From assembly GCF_009600605.1 (NCBI RefSeq), contig NZ_VWNA01000001.1, positions 3,210,501 through 3,274,500 of the forward strand: DNA of 64,000 bases, written 5' to 3'. Made by a program: the position numbers and the translations under genes. Below, in pieces: positions 35,385-43,804 of this stretch (position 1 is its first letter; the number at the start of each line of letters is the position of its first letter). Under the pieces are notes generated by a model that saw only the letters and a list, made by a program, of their open reading frames with translations, was not told the origin of the DNA and searched no databases. The stretch is from Segnochrobactrum spirostomi. GTDB lineage: Bacteria > Pseudomonadota > Alphaproteobacteria > Rhizobiales > Segnochrobactraceae.

Positions 35385-36686
35385 TCAGATCTGGTCGAGC
35401 GCCTGCGAGAGGTCGCCGATGATGTCGGCGACGTCCTCGATGCCGACCGACAGACGCACCACTTCCGGGCCGGCGCCGGCCGACGTCTTCTGAGCGTCGG
35501 TGAGCTGGCGGTGGGTGGTCGAGGCCGGGTGAATGATCAGGGACCGCGTGTCGCCGATGTTGGCGAGGTGCGAGAACAGCTTCACCGACGAGACGAGCTT
35601 CACGCCGGCATCGAAGCCGTCCTTCAGCCCGAACGTCATCACCGCACCGGCCCCGCGCGGCGAATATTTCTGCGCCAGTGCGTGGGTCGGGTCGGACGGC
35701 AGGCCGGCATAGGCGACCCACGCGACCTTCGGATGGCTTTGGAGGAAGGTCGCGACCGCCTTGGCGTTGTCGGAGTGGCGCTGCATGCGCAAGGGCAGCG
35801 TCTCGATGCCGGTCGCGATCAGGAAGGCGTTGAAGGGCGACAAGGCCGGCCCGAGGTCGCGCAGGCCGAGCACGCGGGCGGCGATGGCGAAGGCGAAATT
35901 GCCGAACGCCTGATGCAGGACCATGCCGCCATAATCCGGGCGCGGCTGGCTGAGCGCGGGGAAGCGGTCGTCCGCCGACCAATCGAACGAGCCGCCGTCG
36001 ACGATCAGGCCGCCGATCGAGTTGCCGTGGCCGCCGAGGAACTTGGTCGCCGAGTGGACGACGATGTCCGCGCCGTGGTCGAACGGCCGCACCAGGTAGG
36101 GCGTCGCCAGGGTGTTGTCGACGATGAGCGGCACGCGGGCCTTGCGGGCGATCGCCGCGATCGCCTCGAGATCGGTCATCGAACCCGACGGGTTCGCCAG
36201 CGATTCGACGAAGATCGCCTTGGTGCGGTCGCTGATGGCGCGTTCGAAGGAGGCGATGTCGCCCGCTTCCGCCCATTGCACGGTCCAGCCGAAGCGCTTG
36301 AACGAGTGATTGAACTGGTTGATCGAGCCGCCATAGAGCTGGCGGGCGGCGACGAACTCGTCCCCCGGCTGCATCAGGGTGTGGAAGACGAGGAGCTGGG
36401 CGGCGTGGCCCGACGCGACGGCGAGCGCCGCGGTGCCGCCTTCGAGGGCGGCGATGCGCTCTTCGAGCACCGCGCAGGTCGGGTTGCCGATGCGGGTGTA
36501 GATGTTGCCGAACGCCTGGAGCCCGAACAGCGAGGCGGCGTGATCGACATCGTCAAACACGAACGAGGTGGTCTGGTAGATCGGCGTCGCCCGCGCCTTG
36601 GTGGCGGGATCCGGCTGCGCGCCGGCATGCACCGCAAGGGTCGCGAAGCCCGGGGCGTGCTCGGCCGGCGTTTCGTTCTCGCTCAT
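35385..36686 (-). CDS. metY: O-acetylhomoserine sulfhydrylase (O-acetylhomoserine aminocarboxypropyltransferase)
   Basis: PLP enzyme that makes homocysteine from O-acetylhomoserine and sulfide. The 433-residue length fits the MetY class rather than shorter MetB/MetC. PLP-binding Lys215 is in SATKFLGGHG. The N-terminal FATLAVHAGAQPDPATKARATPIYQTTSF and LEGGTAALAVASGHAA are typical. GGAGGAAAATC precedes the ATG. The short leader region may hold a SAM-II-like riboswitch. A tetR-type gene ends 84 bases upstream. Confidence 0.93.
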   Translation of the reverse strand: MSENETPAEHAPGFATLAVHAGAQPDPATKARATPIYQTTSFVFDDVDHAASLFGLQAFGNIYTRIGNPTCAVLEERIAALEGGTAALAVASGHAAQLLVFHTLMQPGDEFVAARQLYGGSINQFNHSFKRFGWTVQWAEAGDIASFERAISDRTKAIFVESLANPSGSMTDLEAIAAIARKARVPLIVDNTLATPYLVRPFDHGADIVVHSATKFLGGHGNSIGGLIVDGGSFDWSADDRFPALSQPRPDYGGMVLHQAFGNFAFAIAARVLGLRDLGPALSPFNAFLIATGIETLPLRMQRHSDNAKAVATFLQSHPKVAWVAYAGLPSDPTHALAQKYSPRGAGAVMTFGLKDGFDAGVKLVSSVKLFSHLANIGDTRSLIIHPASTTHRQLTDAQKTSAGAGPEVVRLSVGIEDVADIIGDLSQALDQI

Positions 36687-36689
36687 GAT

Positions 36690-36760
36690 TTTCCTCCGTC
36701 TTTTTTCCGAATCCGCGCGGCACTGTCGTGCAACGGGGCGTTCAGGTCAAAGGCGGATCG
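36690..36760 (-). promoter_or_regulatory. Candidate SAM-II-like leader element before metY
   Basis: In the 84-base leader, ATCCGC (minus strand, 36758-36753) pairs with GCGGAT (36716-36711). Between them lies TTTGACC...TTGCA, which resembles the conserved core of SAM-II riboswitches found before methionine genes in alphaproteobacteria. The loop is longer than usual and the 3' GCTAAA-type strand is not obvious (AAAAAAGACGG is there instead), so this is only a candidate. Confidence 0.3.
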
Positions 36761-36769
36761 GCGGTCGCC

Positions 36770-37431
36770 TCACGGGGCCGACGGCGCGGCGGTGCGGCCC
36801 GAGCCGAGCGTCGCCCGGCCGCGATCGGTGAGCAGGGCGGCGAGAAAGAGAGCGAAAGCCTCGTCGAACACCGCCCGCGGTGTCCGTTCCGTGCGGGCGA
36901 GCGAGGCCGGGGTGTGCAGGCCCTTGATGGTTTCGAGCCAGAACTCGACCGCGAACGGGATGTCGATGTCGTCGCGAACCAGCCCGGCGGTGACGCCGCC
37001 ACGCAGCACCTCGCCGATGACGAGGGGGATGTTGCGCGCCTTGAGGGCGTCGATGGCAGCGACGATCTGCGGGGCGTGGCGGGCGAGGTCGTCGACGAGC
37101 GGCGGCGTGAGAAGCCCGAGATAGGTGCTGACGATCGCGAGCACCCCTTCGAGCCGCCCGGCGAAATCCCGGTTCGGATCGGCGAGCACCTCGCCGACGC
37201 GGCGGCGGATGGTCCGCCCGGTCGCCTCGACGAGGGCGCCGATCAGCGCTTCCTTCGAGGGGAAGTGCGCATAGATCGTCTTCTTGCTCATACCGAGCGC
37301 GGCGGCGAGCCCGTCCATCGTGAGCCCGCTATAGAGCCGGTCGGCGAAGATCAGGCGGGCCGCGGCGAGGATGCGACCGGACGGCCCGTCGTCGAGATCG
37401 ACCGGGGAAGCACGGTGCCGGTAGACGGCAT
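36770..37431 (-). pseudogene. TetR/AcrR family regulator, probable single-base frameshift near the start
   Basis: The body is a TetR-type repressor with the HTH near its start (RILAAARLIFADRLYSGLTMDG, then GMSKKTIYAHFPSKEALIGAL). A ligand-binding domain ends GRATLGSGRTAAPSAP. In frame there is no usable start codon near the HTH. The well-placed ATG at 37431, with AGGGGG upstream, reads MPSTGTVLP and joins the HTH frame (PVDLDDGPSGRILAAARL) if one base is restored to the G run at 37404-37407. It follows a flavin monooxygenase gene on the same strand, so it may control that gene. The ligand is unknown. Confidence 0.7.
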
Positions 37432-37463
37432 GAAACCTACCCCCTGAGGCGATGGCGGCGCGG

Positions 37464-39056
37464 TCAGGCGACGGCGGCCGGCGACACGACACGGCCGAGG
37501 TAGCGAGCGAGGTCGGGGGCGTCAAGCGACGCGCCACGGGCGGCGACGACCTGATCGGGACGCACCAGAACCCAGCCACCCCGCGCCATCTCGTAGCGTC
37601 GTGCCACCGTGCCCGCGGGATCGCGGGCCGCGTCGAGGCGGAGGATCCGGAGATCGGCGCCCTCGCGCGCCGCGAGCGCAGCGGGAAGCGGCGCCTCGCC
37701 GAACACCAGAAGGGTGTGGCGCGGCACGCAGAGGAGCGGCCACAGCGAGCCGGCGCCGCCTTGATCGTCGAGAAGCGGCGCGTCGAGAGCCCGGCCGCCG
37801 ACGTCGCCGCGCCCGGCTCGCCGGGGGGCGCCGCCGCCCAGCGCAACGAGCGGGCCGTCGCGATAGACCACCTCCGTCTCCGACAACTCGACCTGGAGCT
37901 TGCGCTGCACGACGGGCAGGTTGCCGAAGATCGACACCGCGATGTCCTTGGCGACCCGGGTGAGGCCACCGCCCGAGAAGGCGAGGTGCAGCTTCTGTGA
38001 AGCGCCGTCGACGACGTCGCGGGCGACCGGCCGCCGTTCCGCGCCGTAGCTCGCGAGCAGCATCTCGGCGTCGCCGGTGCCCTTGAGCACCGCCGCGAGC
38101 TTCCAGCCGAGATTGACGGCGTCCTGAATGCCCGTGTTCATGCCCTGGCCACCGGCGGGGCTGTGGATGTGGGCGGCATCGCCCGCGAGGAAGACGCGGC
38201 CCTCGCGATAATTCTGCGCGAGCCTGGCGTTGATGCGGAAGGCCGAGAGCCAGGTCGCCTCGGTGATGTGCAGTCCGCGCGGCCCGTGGCGGTCGAGGTG
38301 GCGCTGCAATTCGGCGATGTCGGGGGGCGCGTCGCCGGCGCCCTCGGCGCGCACCGCGAAGATGCGCCAGAGATCGTCGCCGAAGGGGAACAGTGCGATC
38401 GTGCTGCCCTGGTGCCACCACAGATAGATCGAGCGGTGGTCGAGGGGCGGATCGGAAAAGCGCACGTCGCCGAGGAGATAGGTCGCCGGCTCGGTGAAGC
38501 CCTCGAAGGGAATGGCGAGGGCGTGGCGTACCGCGCTGCGCGCGCCGTCGCAGCCGACCAGATAGGCGGACCGCACGATCTCCTCGCTGCCGTCCGGCCG
38601 CTTCACGGTCGCCGTGACCCCGGTGGCGTCCTGGGCGAGCGTGGCGAACTCGACTTCGCGCTCGATCGTGGTGCCGAGCGCGGCGAGGCGGGCGGTGAGG
38701 ATTTCCTCGGTGCGCGACTGCGCGAGCAGCAGCGGGAAGGGGAACGGGCTGTCGATGCCGTCGCCGACCGCGAGGCGGGCGAGCTCGCGGTCGCCATCGC
38801 CGATCACGAGGGCGTTGAGGCGCGCGCCCGCCTCGAGGAAGGTGTCGACCACACCCATGCCCCGCAGCGCTTCGAGGCTGGCGCTCCACAAGGCGAGCGC
38901 CTTCGAGACGGGCGCCGGATGGGCGGCGCGGTCGATGATGCGGACGCTCGCGCCGTGCAGGCGGAGCGTGATCGCGAGCGACAGCCCGGTCGGGCCGGCG
39001 CCGACGACGAGAACGTCGGGATGCCCCGGCGCGGCGGCGTGTTCGGCAACGGACAT
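37464..39056 (-). CDS. FAD-dependent aromatic-ring monooxygenase (PheA/TfdB family)
   Basis: The 530-residue enzyme has the class A flavin hydroxylase layout. The FAD/Rossmann motif VGAGPTGLSLAI is near residue 18, the DG motif is YLVGCDGARSAVRHALAI, and the GD motif is VFLAGDAAHIHSPAGGQGMNTG. A C-terminal thioredoxin-like domain follows (from about residue 400). Relatives hydroxylate phenols, resorcinol or polyketides using NAD(P)H; the substrate cannot be named. Gene and TetR regulator form a pair, suggesting an inducible aromatic degradation or detoxification step. Confidence 0.88.
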   Translation of the reverse strand: MSVAEHAAAPGHPDVLVVGAGPTGLSLAITLRLHGASVRIIDRAAHPAPVSKALALWSASLEALRGMGVVDTFLEAGARLNALVIGDGDRELARLAVGDGIDSPFPFPLLLAQSRTEEILTARLAALGTTIEREVEFATLAQDATGVTATVKRPDGSEEIVRSAYLVGCDGARSAVRHALAIPFEGFTEPATYLLGDVRFSDPPLDHRSIYLWWHQGSTIALFPFGDDLWRIFAVRAEGAGDAPPDIAELQRHLDRHGPRGLHITEATWLSAFRINARLAQNYREGRVFLAGDAAHIHSPAGGQGMNTGIQDAVNLGWKLAAVLKGTGDAEMLLASYGAERRPVARDVVDGASQKLHLAFSGGGLTRVAKDIAVSIFGNLPVVQRKLQVELSETEVVYRDGPLVALGGGAPRRAGRGDVGGRALDAPLLDDQGGAGSLWPLLCVPRHTLLVFGEAPLPAALAAREGADLRILRLDAARDPAGTVARRYEMARGGWVLVRPDQVVAARGASLDAPDLARYLGRVVSPAAVA

Positions 39057-39191
39057 GCTTTCCCTCCCTCGGGCCGCGCGGCGGTGCCTGCCGCGGCGGC
39101 GAACGGGGCGGACGATGTCACAGGCCTTCGGAAACTGAAATAGCTCTGAAAGTTTCCTGCAGGGCCGCGCCGATCCGGCGACCCTGTCGGC

Positions 39192-39398
39192 TTACTCGAC
39201 GGCGATCATCACGTCGGACGCCTTGATGACGGCCGCCGCCGCGCCGCCGACCGCAAGGCCGAGATCGTCCACGGCCTCGTTGGTGATCGAGGCGGTGACG
39301 ATCGAGCCGCCGATGTCGAGGCGGACGTGGGAGGTGGTGGCGCCCTTGGTGATCTCGACGATGGTCCCCTTGAGGACGTTGCGCGCGCTGATCTTCAT
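39192..39398 (-). CDS. Molybdenum-pterin-binding protein (Mop/TOBE domain)
   Basis: A 68-residue single-domain protein with the Mop/TOBE signature: MKISARNVLKGTIVEITKGA, SHVRLDIGG, ITNEAVDDLGL, and VIKASDVMIAVE at the C-terminus. Such molbindins store or buffer molybdate in the cytoplasm as oligomers. No mod genes are adjacent. The ATG at 39398 is preceded by GGAG. Confidence 0.92.
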   Translation of the reverse strand: MKISARNVLKGTIVEITKGATTSHVRLDIGGSIVTASITNEAVDDLGLAVGGAAAAVIKASDVMIAVE

Positions 39399-39504
39399 GA
39401 GGTCGGCTCCGTTTCGATATGTTCGGATGGGAATATCGCATCCGCAGCCGTCTCGCCAGCACGTCCGCCCGGCGCGGTGAAGCGGCGTGGTCGGAGCCGC
39501 CCCC

Positions 39505-39948
39505 TCAGAGTCCGAGCCGGCCGTATTCGATTGCGGGGCAGCGGTTCTGGATGATTGTGAGGCCGGCCGCTTCGGCACGGGCCGCGGCCGCATCGTCGCG
39601 CACGCCGAGTTGCAGCCAGATCGCCTTCGGCCGGGTCGGCAGCGCCAGCGCTTCGTCGACGAGGCCGGCGACGGCCGCCGAGTCGCGGAAGACGTCGACG
39701 AGATCGACCGCCACCGGCACGTCCGACAGCCGCGCATAGACCGTCTCGTCGTGGATGGTCTTGCCCGCCTGACCCGGATTGATCGGGATCACCTTGTGGC
39801 CGCGTGACATCAGGAAGGCCATCACGCCGTAGGAGGGCCGGGCCACATTAGGGCTCGCGCCGACGAGGGCGATCGTCTTCGCCTCGCCGAGCACGCGTGT
39901 GATGAGGTCGTCGGAATAGGCGTCGGGGCGGTCCGGATCGGCAACCAT
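39505..39948 (-). CDS. CoA-binding domain protein (YccU family)
   Basis: A 147-residue protein made of a single Rossmann-like CoA-binding domain. It has IALVGASPNVARPSYGVMAFL, KVIPINPGQAGKTIHDETVYA, DLVDVFRDSAAVAGLVDEAL, AIWLQLGVRDDAAAARAEAAG and the conserved NRCPAIEYGRL. The conserved cysteine in QNRCP is present. The role is unknown; the family resembles the CoA-binding part of succinyl-CoA ligases. The start is the ATG at 39948. Confidence 0.88.
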   Translation of the reverse strand: MVADPDRPDAYSDDLITRVLGEAKTIALVGASPNVARPSYGVMAFLMSRGHKVIPINPGQAGKTIHDETVYARLSDVPVAVDLVDVFRDSAAVAGLVDEALALPTRPKAIWLQLGVRDDAAAARAEAAGLTIIQNRCPAIEYGRLGL

Positions 39949-40056
39949 CGCACACGCTCTCCATCGAGGAACGCCGCGCAATCGCGCGCGGCGGGGCCTT
40001 CGATGTGGTCGCGGCCGGGCGCGGGCGCAAGCGGCTCGGGGCGCCGGCGGCCCGCC

Positions 40057-40785
40057 TCACTGGTCGCCGGAGGCCTCTTCGCCGATGCCCTTGGCGATGC
40101 GGTCGGAGAACGGCGCGATGACCTCGCGGTTGCCCGGCAGCGGCCGGGATTCCTCGGCGGAGGCGGCCTGCTCCTTGACCTGGGCGATCAGGGCGTCCTT
40201 CTCCGCCTGGCTCAGGCCCGGCGTCTTGTCGATGTCGTGGACCGCCTCCTCGATCTTCTTCGGATCGACGAGATCGTCATCCCAATCGTAGGCGATGAGG
40301 ATGCTGTTCGCGACCTTGGTCCACTCGTCGAGGTCCTTGAAGCCGTGCTTGGCGATGACCGCGTCGATCTTCGCCTTCGCCTCCGGGTGGCTCGCCCAGG
40401 CGCCGAACACCGCCGCCGGGTCGGGCGCATCCTCGTCGATGCCGTATTGATCGGTGAAGTCCGAGGCGAGCGCGCTCATCTCCGGCCACGAATCGATCAG
40501 CCGCTGCACCAGGTCGGTGGTGAGCGGAACCTGATCGGTCGTGGTGTTCGAGAGCTCCGGAATGTTCGGCGGCATCCCATCCGCGCCGCCCGCGTCGGTG
40601 CCGCCCTGCTCGGCCGCCGCCGGGTCGGGCGATCCCGGAACGGGGACGGTGGGGGAGGGTGCCGTCAGTTCGGCCCCGGGCGTCGTCTTGGTCCCGGCGG
40701 CGGGCGCCGCGGTCTGGGCGAGCGCCGGTGCCGCAAGGATGAGGGCGGCGGCCGCGAGAGGGAGGCGGAAGAGGGTCTGGGGCAT
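40057..40785 (-). CDS. Secreted hypothetical protein
   Basis: A 242-residue protein with a clear signal peptide (1-24, ending APALAQ) and a Pro/Thr/Ala-rich linker (25-80). An acidic, mostly helical domain follows (about 80-240), with LVQRLIDSWPEMSALASDF and HGFKDLDEWTKVANSILIAYDWDDD. I do not recognise a named domain. The pattern of acidic helices recurs in conserved periplasmic proteins of Hyphomicrobiales. It is divergent from rplM, with 380 bases between the starts. Confidence 0.75.
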   Translation of the reverse strand: MPQTLFRLPLAAAALILAAPALAQTAAPAAGTKTTPGAELTAPSPTVPVPGSPDPAAAEQGGTDAGGADGMPPNIPELSNTTTDQVPLTTDLVQRLIDSWPEMSALASDFTDQYGIDEDAPDPAAVFGAWASHPEAKAKIDAVIAKHGFKDLDEWTKVANSILIAYDWDDDLVDPKKIEEAVHDIDKTPGLSQAEKDALIAQVKEQAASAEESRPLPGNREVIAPFSDRIAKGIGEEASGDQ

Positions 40786-41166
40786 CGGGCAGGCTCCGCG
40801 AAGGCTGGCGCATCATGGCGGCGAATCGTGGCGGCCGCACGAGCCTCCCCCGCTTTCCGGGAGGAAGGGAGGAAAAAATCCGGTCCGTAGCCCCCGAAAA
40901 TTTGTGGTATTATCATACCGAAAACATAAGTAACTGTTTTTGCATGCGTTTTTAAATCGAGCCAACAAATTCGCGCTTGACGCGCCGGCGGCGACCCCCT
41001 AAAGGAACCGCGGCTGCGGCGTCGAGAGGCGCCGCGCGCCGTTTGTGGGCCCGAGCCACCGGATGCGTCCGGGAGCAGGCTCCGAGCGGCGAGGCGGCCC
41101 GGCGAAGCGGATTTCCTCCCAGCGTCGCGGCCGCGCACAACCCGATCTCAGACGGAAACGAGCACG
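40786..41166. promoter_or_regulatory. Intergenic region with AT-rich island and candidate rplM promoter
   Basis: An AT-rich island (about 40896-40972) includes a small inverted repeat, GGTAT-TATC-ATACC (40906-40919). Just downstream is a promoter-like pair on the plus strand: TTGACG at 40977-40982 and CTAAAG at 40999-41004, 16 bases apart, ahead of rplM-rpsI. I see no open reading frame of interest here. Confidence 0.45.
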
Positions 41167-41631
41167 ATGAAGACCTATACGGCGAAGCCCGCAGAGGTCG
41201 AGAAGAACTGGATCCTGATCGACGCCGAGGGCCTCGTCGTCGGCCGGCTTGCTTCGCTCATCGCCATGCGCCTGCGTGGCAAGCACAAGCCGACCTTCAC
41301 GCCCCACGTCGATTGCGGTGACAACGTCGTTGTTGTCAACGCGGACAAGGTGGTTCTGACCGGCCGCAAATATACCGACAAGCGCTACTACTGGCACACC
41401 GGCTTTATCGGCGGGATCAAGGAGCGCTCTCCGCGCCAGATCCTCGAGGGCCGTTTCCCCGAGCGCGTCGTCGAACTCGCCGTGAAGCGCATGATGCCGG
41501 GCGGCCCGCTGACCCGTCAGCAGCTCCGCAATCTGCGCGTCTATGCCGGCGCTGAGCATCCTCATGAGGCGCAGCAGCCGACCAAGCTCGATGTCGCCGC
41601 GCTCAATTCCAAGAACAAGCGGGCGGATTGA
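41167..41631 (+). CDS. rplM: 50S ribosomal protein L13
   Basis: Early-assembling large-subunit protein. The 154-residue product has the standard sequence: [39 protein letters not shown], the L13 signature around [20 protein letters not shown], and [15 protein letters not shown]. It is followed six bases later by rpsI, the usual pair. Confidence 0.98.
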   Translation: MKTYTAKPAEVEKNWILIDAEGLVVGRLASLIAMRLRGKHKPTFTPHVDCGDNVVVVNADKVVLTGRKYTDKRYYWHTGFIGGIKERSPRQILEGRFPERVVELAVKRMMPGGPLTRQQLRNLRVYAGAEHPHEAQQPTKLDVAALNSKNKRAD

Positions 41632-41636
41632 TCACC

Positions 41637-42119
41637 ATGGCTGAACTCCAGACCCTGAATCAGCTGGGCTCCGCTCTCGGTGCCGAGCGCGACGTGCCGG
41701 AAGCTCCGGTCCACGTCCAGAAGCTCGACGCCCTGGGCCGCGCCTACGCGACCGGCAAGCGCAAGGACGCCGTCGCCCGCGTGTGGGTGACCCGCGGCAC
41801 CGGCAAGATCGTCGTCAACGAGAAGGACTTCGCGGTCTATTTCGCGCGTCCGGTTCTGCAGATGACGATCCGCCAGCCGATCTCGGTGGCGGGCCGCGAG
41901 AACCAGTACGACATCCACGCCACGGTTTCGGGCGGCGGTCTGTCGGGCCAGGCGGGAGCGCTGCGCCACGGCATCTCCAAGGCGCTCACCTATTACGAGC
42001 CGGAGCTGCGGTCGGTCCTCAAGAAGGGCGGCTTCCTCACCCGCGACTCGCGCACCGTCGAGCGTAAGAAGTACGGCCGGGCGAAGGCTCGCCGCTCCTT
42101 CCAGTTCTCGAAGCGCTGA
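41637..42119 (+). CDS. rpsI: 30S ribosomal protein S9
   Basis: Small-subunit protein whose C-terminal tail reaches the P-site tRNA anticodon. The 160-residue product has an N-terminal extension typical of alphaproteobacteria (about 30 residues), then [37 protein letters not shown], and the essential basic tail [17 protein letters not shown]. The start is the ATG at 41637, six bases after the rplM stop. Confidence 0.98.
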   Translation: MAELQTLNQLGSALGAERDVPEAPVHVQKLDALGRAYATGKRKDAVARVWVTRGTGKIVVNEKDFAVYFARPVLQMTIRQPISVAGRENQYDIHATVSGGGLSGQAGALRHGISKALTYYEPELRSVLKKGGFLTRDSRTVERKKYGRAKARRSFQFSKR

Positions 42120-42164
42120 TTTCGCGCGGGCGCCGCGGCTCGCGGCGCTTCCATCTCGATCTCG

Positions 42165-42196
42165 ACGGGGCGGCTTCGGCCGCCCCGTTTGTTTTT
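42165..42196. terminator. Bidirectional intrinsic terminator after rpsI
   Basis: A ten-base-pair stem ACGGGGCGGC / GCCGCCCCGT with tetraloop TTCG is followed by TTGTTTTT. It separates rpsI from the convergent FliO-domain gene. Confidence 0.85.
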
Positions 42197-42219
42197 GGGC
42201 GGCCGGCCGGGCGCGGTCG

Positions 42220-43515
42220 TCACCGCTGCGGCGGCGTGAAGTCCCCGAGCAGGCGCGACATCTCCTGTTCCAGCCGTTCCGCCGGATCGAGATCGTCCGA
42301 ATGTTCCTGGTAGGCGGCGGCGATGCGCGGCTCGCGGGACGGCGGCTCGACCGGCGCGGCCGGTTCGACGGTCGGCGGCTTCTCCGCCTTCGGCGCGCCG
42401 GCCCCGTCCACATCGATTGCCGCCCGCGGCTCGACGCGAGGCAGCGAGCGGGCCCAGGATTGTGCCGAGGATGTCGGTGCCGAGGCCGCCGGCGAGGCCG
42501 GTGCCGATGAGGGCGACGCGGGCGGTGCGGACGCCGACACCGGCTGCGGGGCTCTGGGCGCCGCGGGACCGACCGCCGGGGCGGCGTTGGGTCGCGCCGG
42601 ATGCGCAGTGGGCGTGCGGAGGGCGACGGACGGGGCGGGTGCCGGGCTCTCGACACGCGGGGCCGGCTTCGGTGCGGCTGGATGGGCGGTCTCGGTTCGT
42701 GACACGATCGGCGGTGCCTCGTGCCGCGCGGGGTCCGGATGCGGCTCTGCCCGGACAGCGGTGAGATCCGCCCGCACGGCGATCGGTGTGGCCCGGACCG
42801 GCTCGGCCCGGCCTGACGGCGGCGCATTCTCCCCCCGTGCCGGCTCGACGACGGGCTCGGGGCGGATCGGAGGCTCGGCCCGCTTGGCGGCGGGAACCGG
42901 TGGGTCGGCCGGACGCGGCGCCCGCGGTGCGGTCGCGGACGGGCCAGCGGGGGCCGGCGCAGGTTGAGGCGCAGGTTGAGGCGCAAGTCGGGCCGGCGGC
43001 TGGGCAGGGCGCACCGGGCGGGCCTCCTCGCCGGCCACCGCCGGCGGAACCGGCTCGGCATGGCGTTCGGCCGGCATGTCGGCCCGGGGCGCATCCGTCC
43101 GGGTCGGCTCGGGCGGCTGCGGCGGGAACGCCCGCGCCGCGGGCGGGCGCGGCGCCTCCGGGCGCGGATTTGCCGGGCGAAGCGCGACGCGATCATCGGC
43201 CCCGCGATGGTCGGCCGCGCGGTGATCCGCGATCGCGGCCTCGACCACCACATCCGTCACGCCGCCGACGAGGATGAGATGCTCCACCCCGTCGCGGCGC
43301 ACCAGCACGAGGCGGCGCCGGTTGTCGATCGGCAGCGTCTCCATCAGCTCCAGCCGATGGGTCGACTGGTGCGCGCGGCGCACGCCGAGGAGATAGCGGT
43401 AGAGCCTCATCGTCGCGACCAGCGCGACGAGCACGATCACCGTTGCCAAGATCAGCTGCACGATCCGTGCAACGCCCGGATCGAACCCCAGACCCGTCAG
43501 GAAATCGCCCATCAT
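42220..43515 (-). CDS. FliO-domain membrane protein with long Pro/Ala-rich tail
   Basis: The 431-residue product starts with a periplasmic stub and one membrane helix (about 16-38). A cytoplasmic FliO-type domain follows, with HRLELMETLPIDNRRRLVLVRRD and HLILVGG. The remaining 320 residues are low-complexity Pro/Ala/Arg, then a short acidic tail AYQEHSDDLDPAERLEQEMSRLLGDF. FliO helps assemble the flagellar export gate. This gene type is regularly found beside cckA in Hyphomicrobiales. Two adjacent ATGs (43515, 43512) follow GAGG; either may be used. Confidence 0.78.
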   Translation of the reverse strand: MMGDFLTGLGFDPGVARIVQLILATVIVLVALVATMRLYRYLLGVRRAHQSTHRLELMETLPIDNRRRLVLVRRDGVEHLILVGGVTDVVVEAAIADHRAADHRGADDRVALRPANPRPEAPRPPAARAFPPQPPEPTRTDAPRADMPAERHAEPVPPAVAGEEARPVRPAQPPARLAPQPAPQPAPAPAGPSATAPRAPRPADPPVPAAKRAEPPIRPEPVVEPARGENAPPSGRAEPVRATPIAVRADLTAVRAEPHPDPARHEAPPIVSRTETAHPAAPKPAPRVESPAPAPSVALRTPTAHPARPNAAPAVGPAAPRAPQPVSASAPPASPSSAPASPAASAPTSSAQSWARSLPRVEPRAAIDVDGAGAPKAEKPPTVEPAAPVEPPSREPRIAAAYQEHSDDLDPAERLEQEMSRLLGDFTPPQR

Positions 43516-43804
43516 TCCGCCTCATGTCCGCCGAACGGCGTCGCTCCCGGCACGGCTGCGGAGGTTTCCGCAGGCGGCCGCGGGGTCGTCGCCGCCCCAG
43601 CTTTCTTCCAATAATGCAGACAGCTAACCGAATTTAAATGACCCGTGTTAGAGATCGTTGCAGTTCTCGGCCTCTGTCGTCGGCTGCGGGTCCTTTAATC
43701 GTGACCGCACGATGCGACGATCGCCGGGATGTGCGCGACCGACGAACGCTCGCGCCTGTCAATCCCGCGCCCCGCGAGGGGCCGTCGCGCCGGAGGCCGA
43801 GAGG

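Noticed and set aside
40906-40919. Inverted repeat GGTAT-TATC-ATACC before rplM
   Set aside because: Only a five-base-pair stem, no T tract; too weak to call an operator or terminator on its own.
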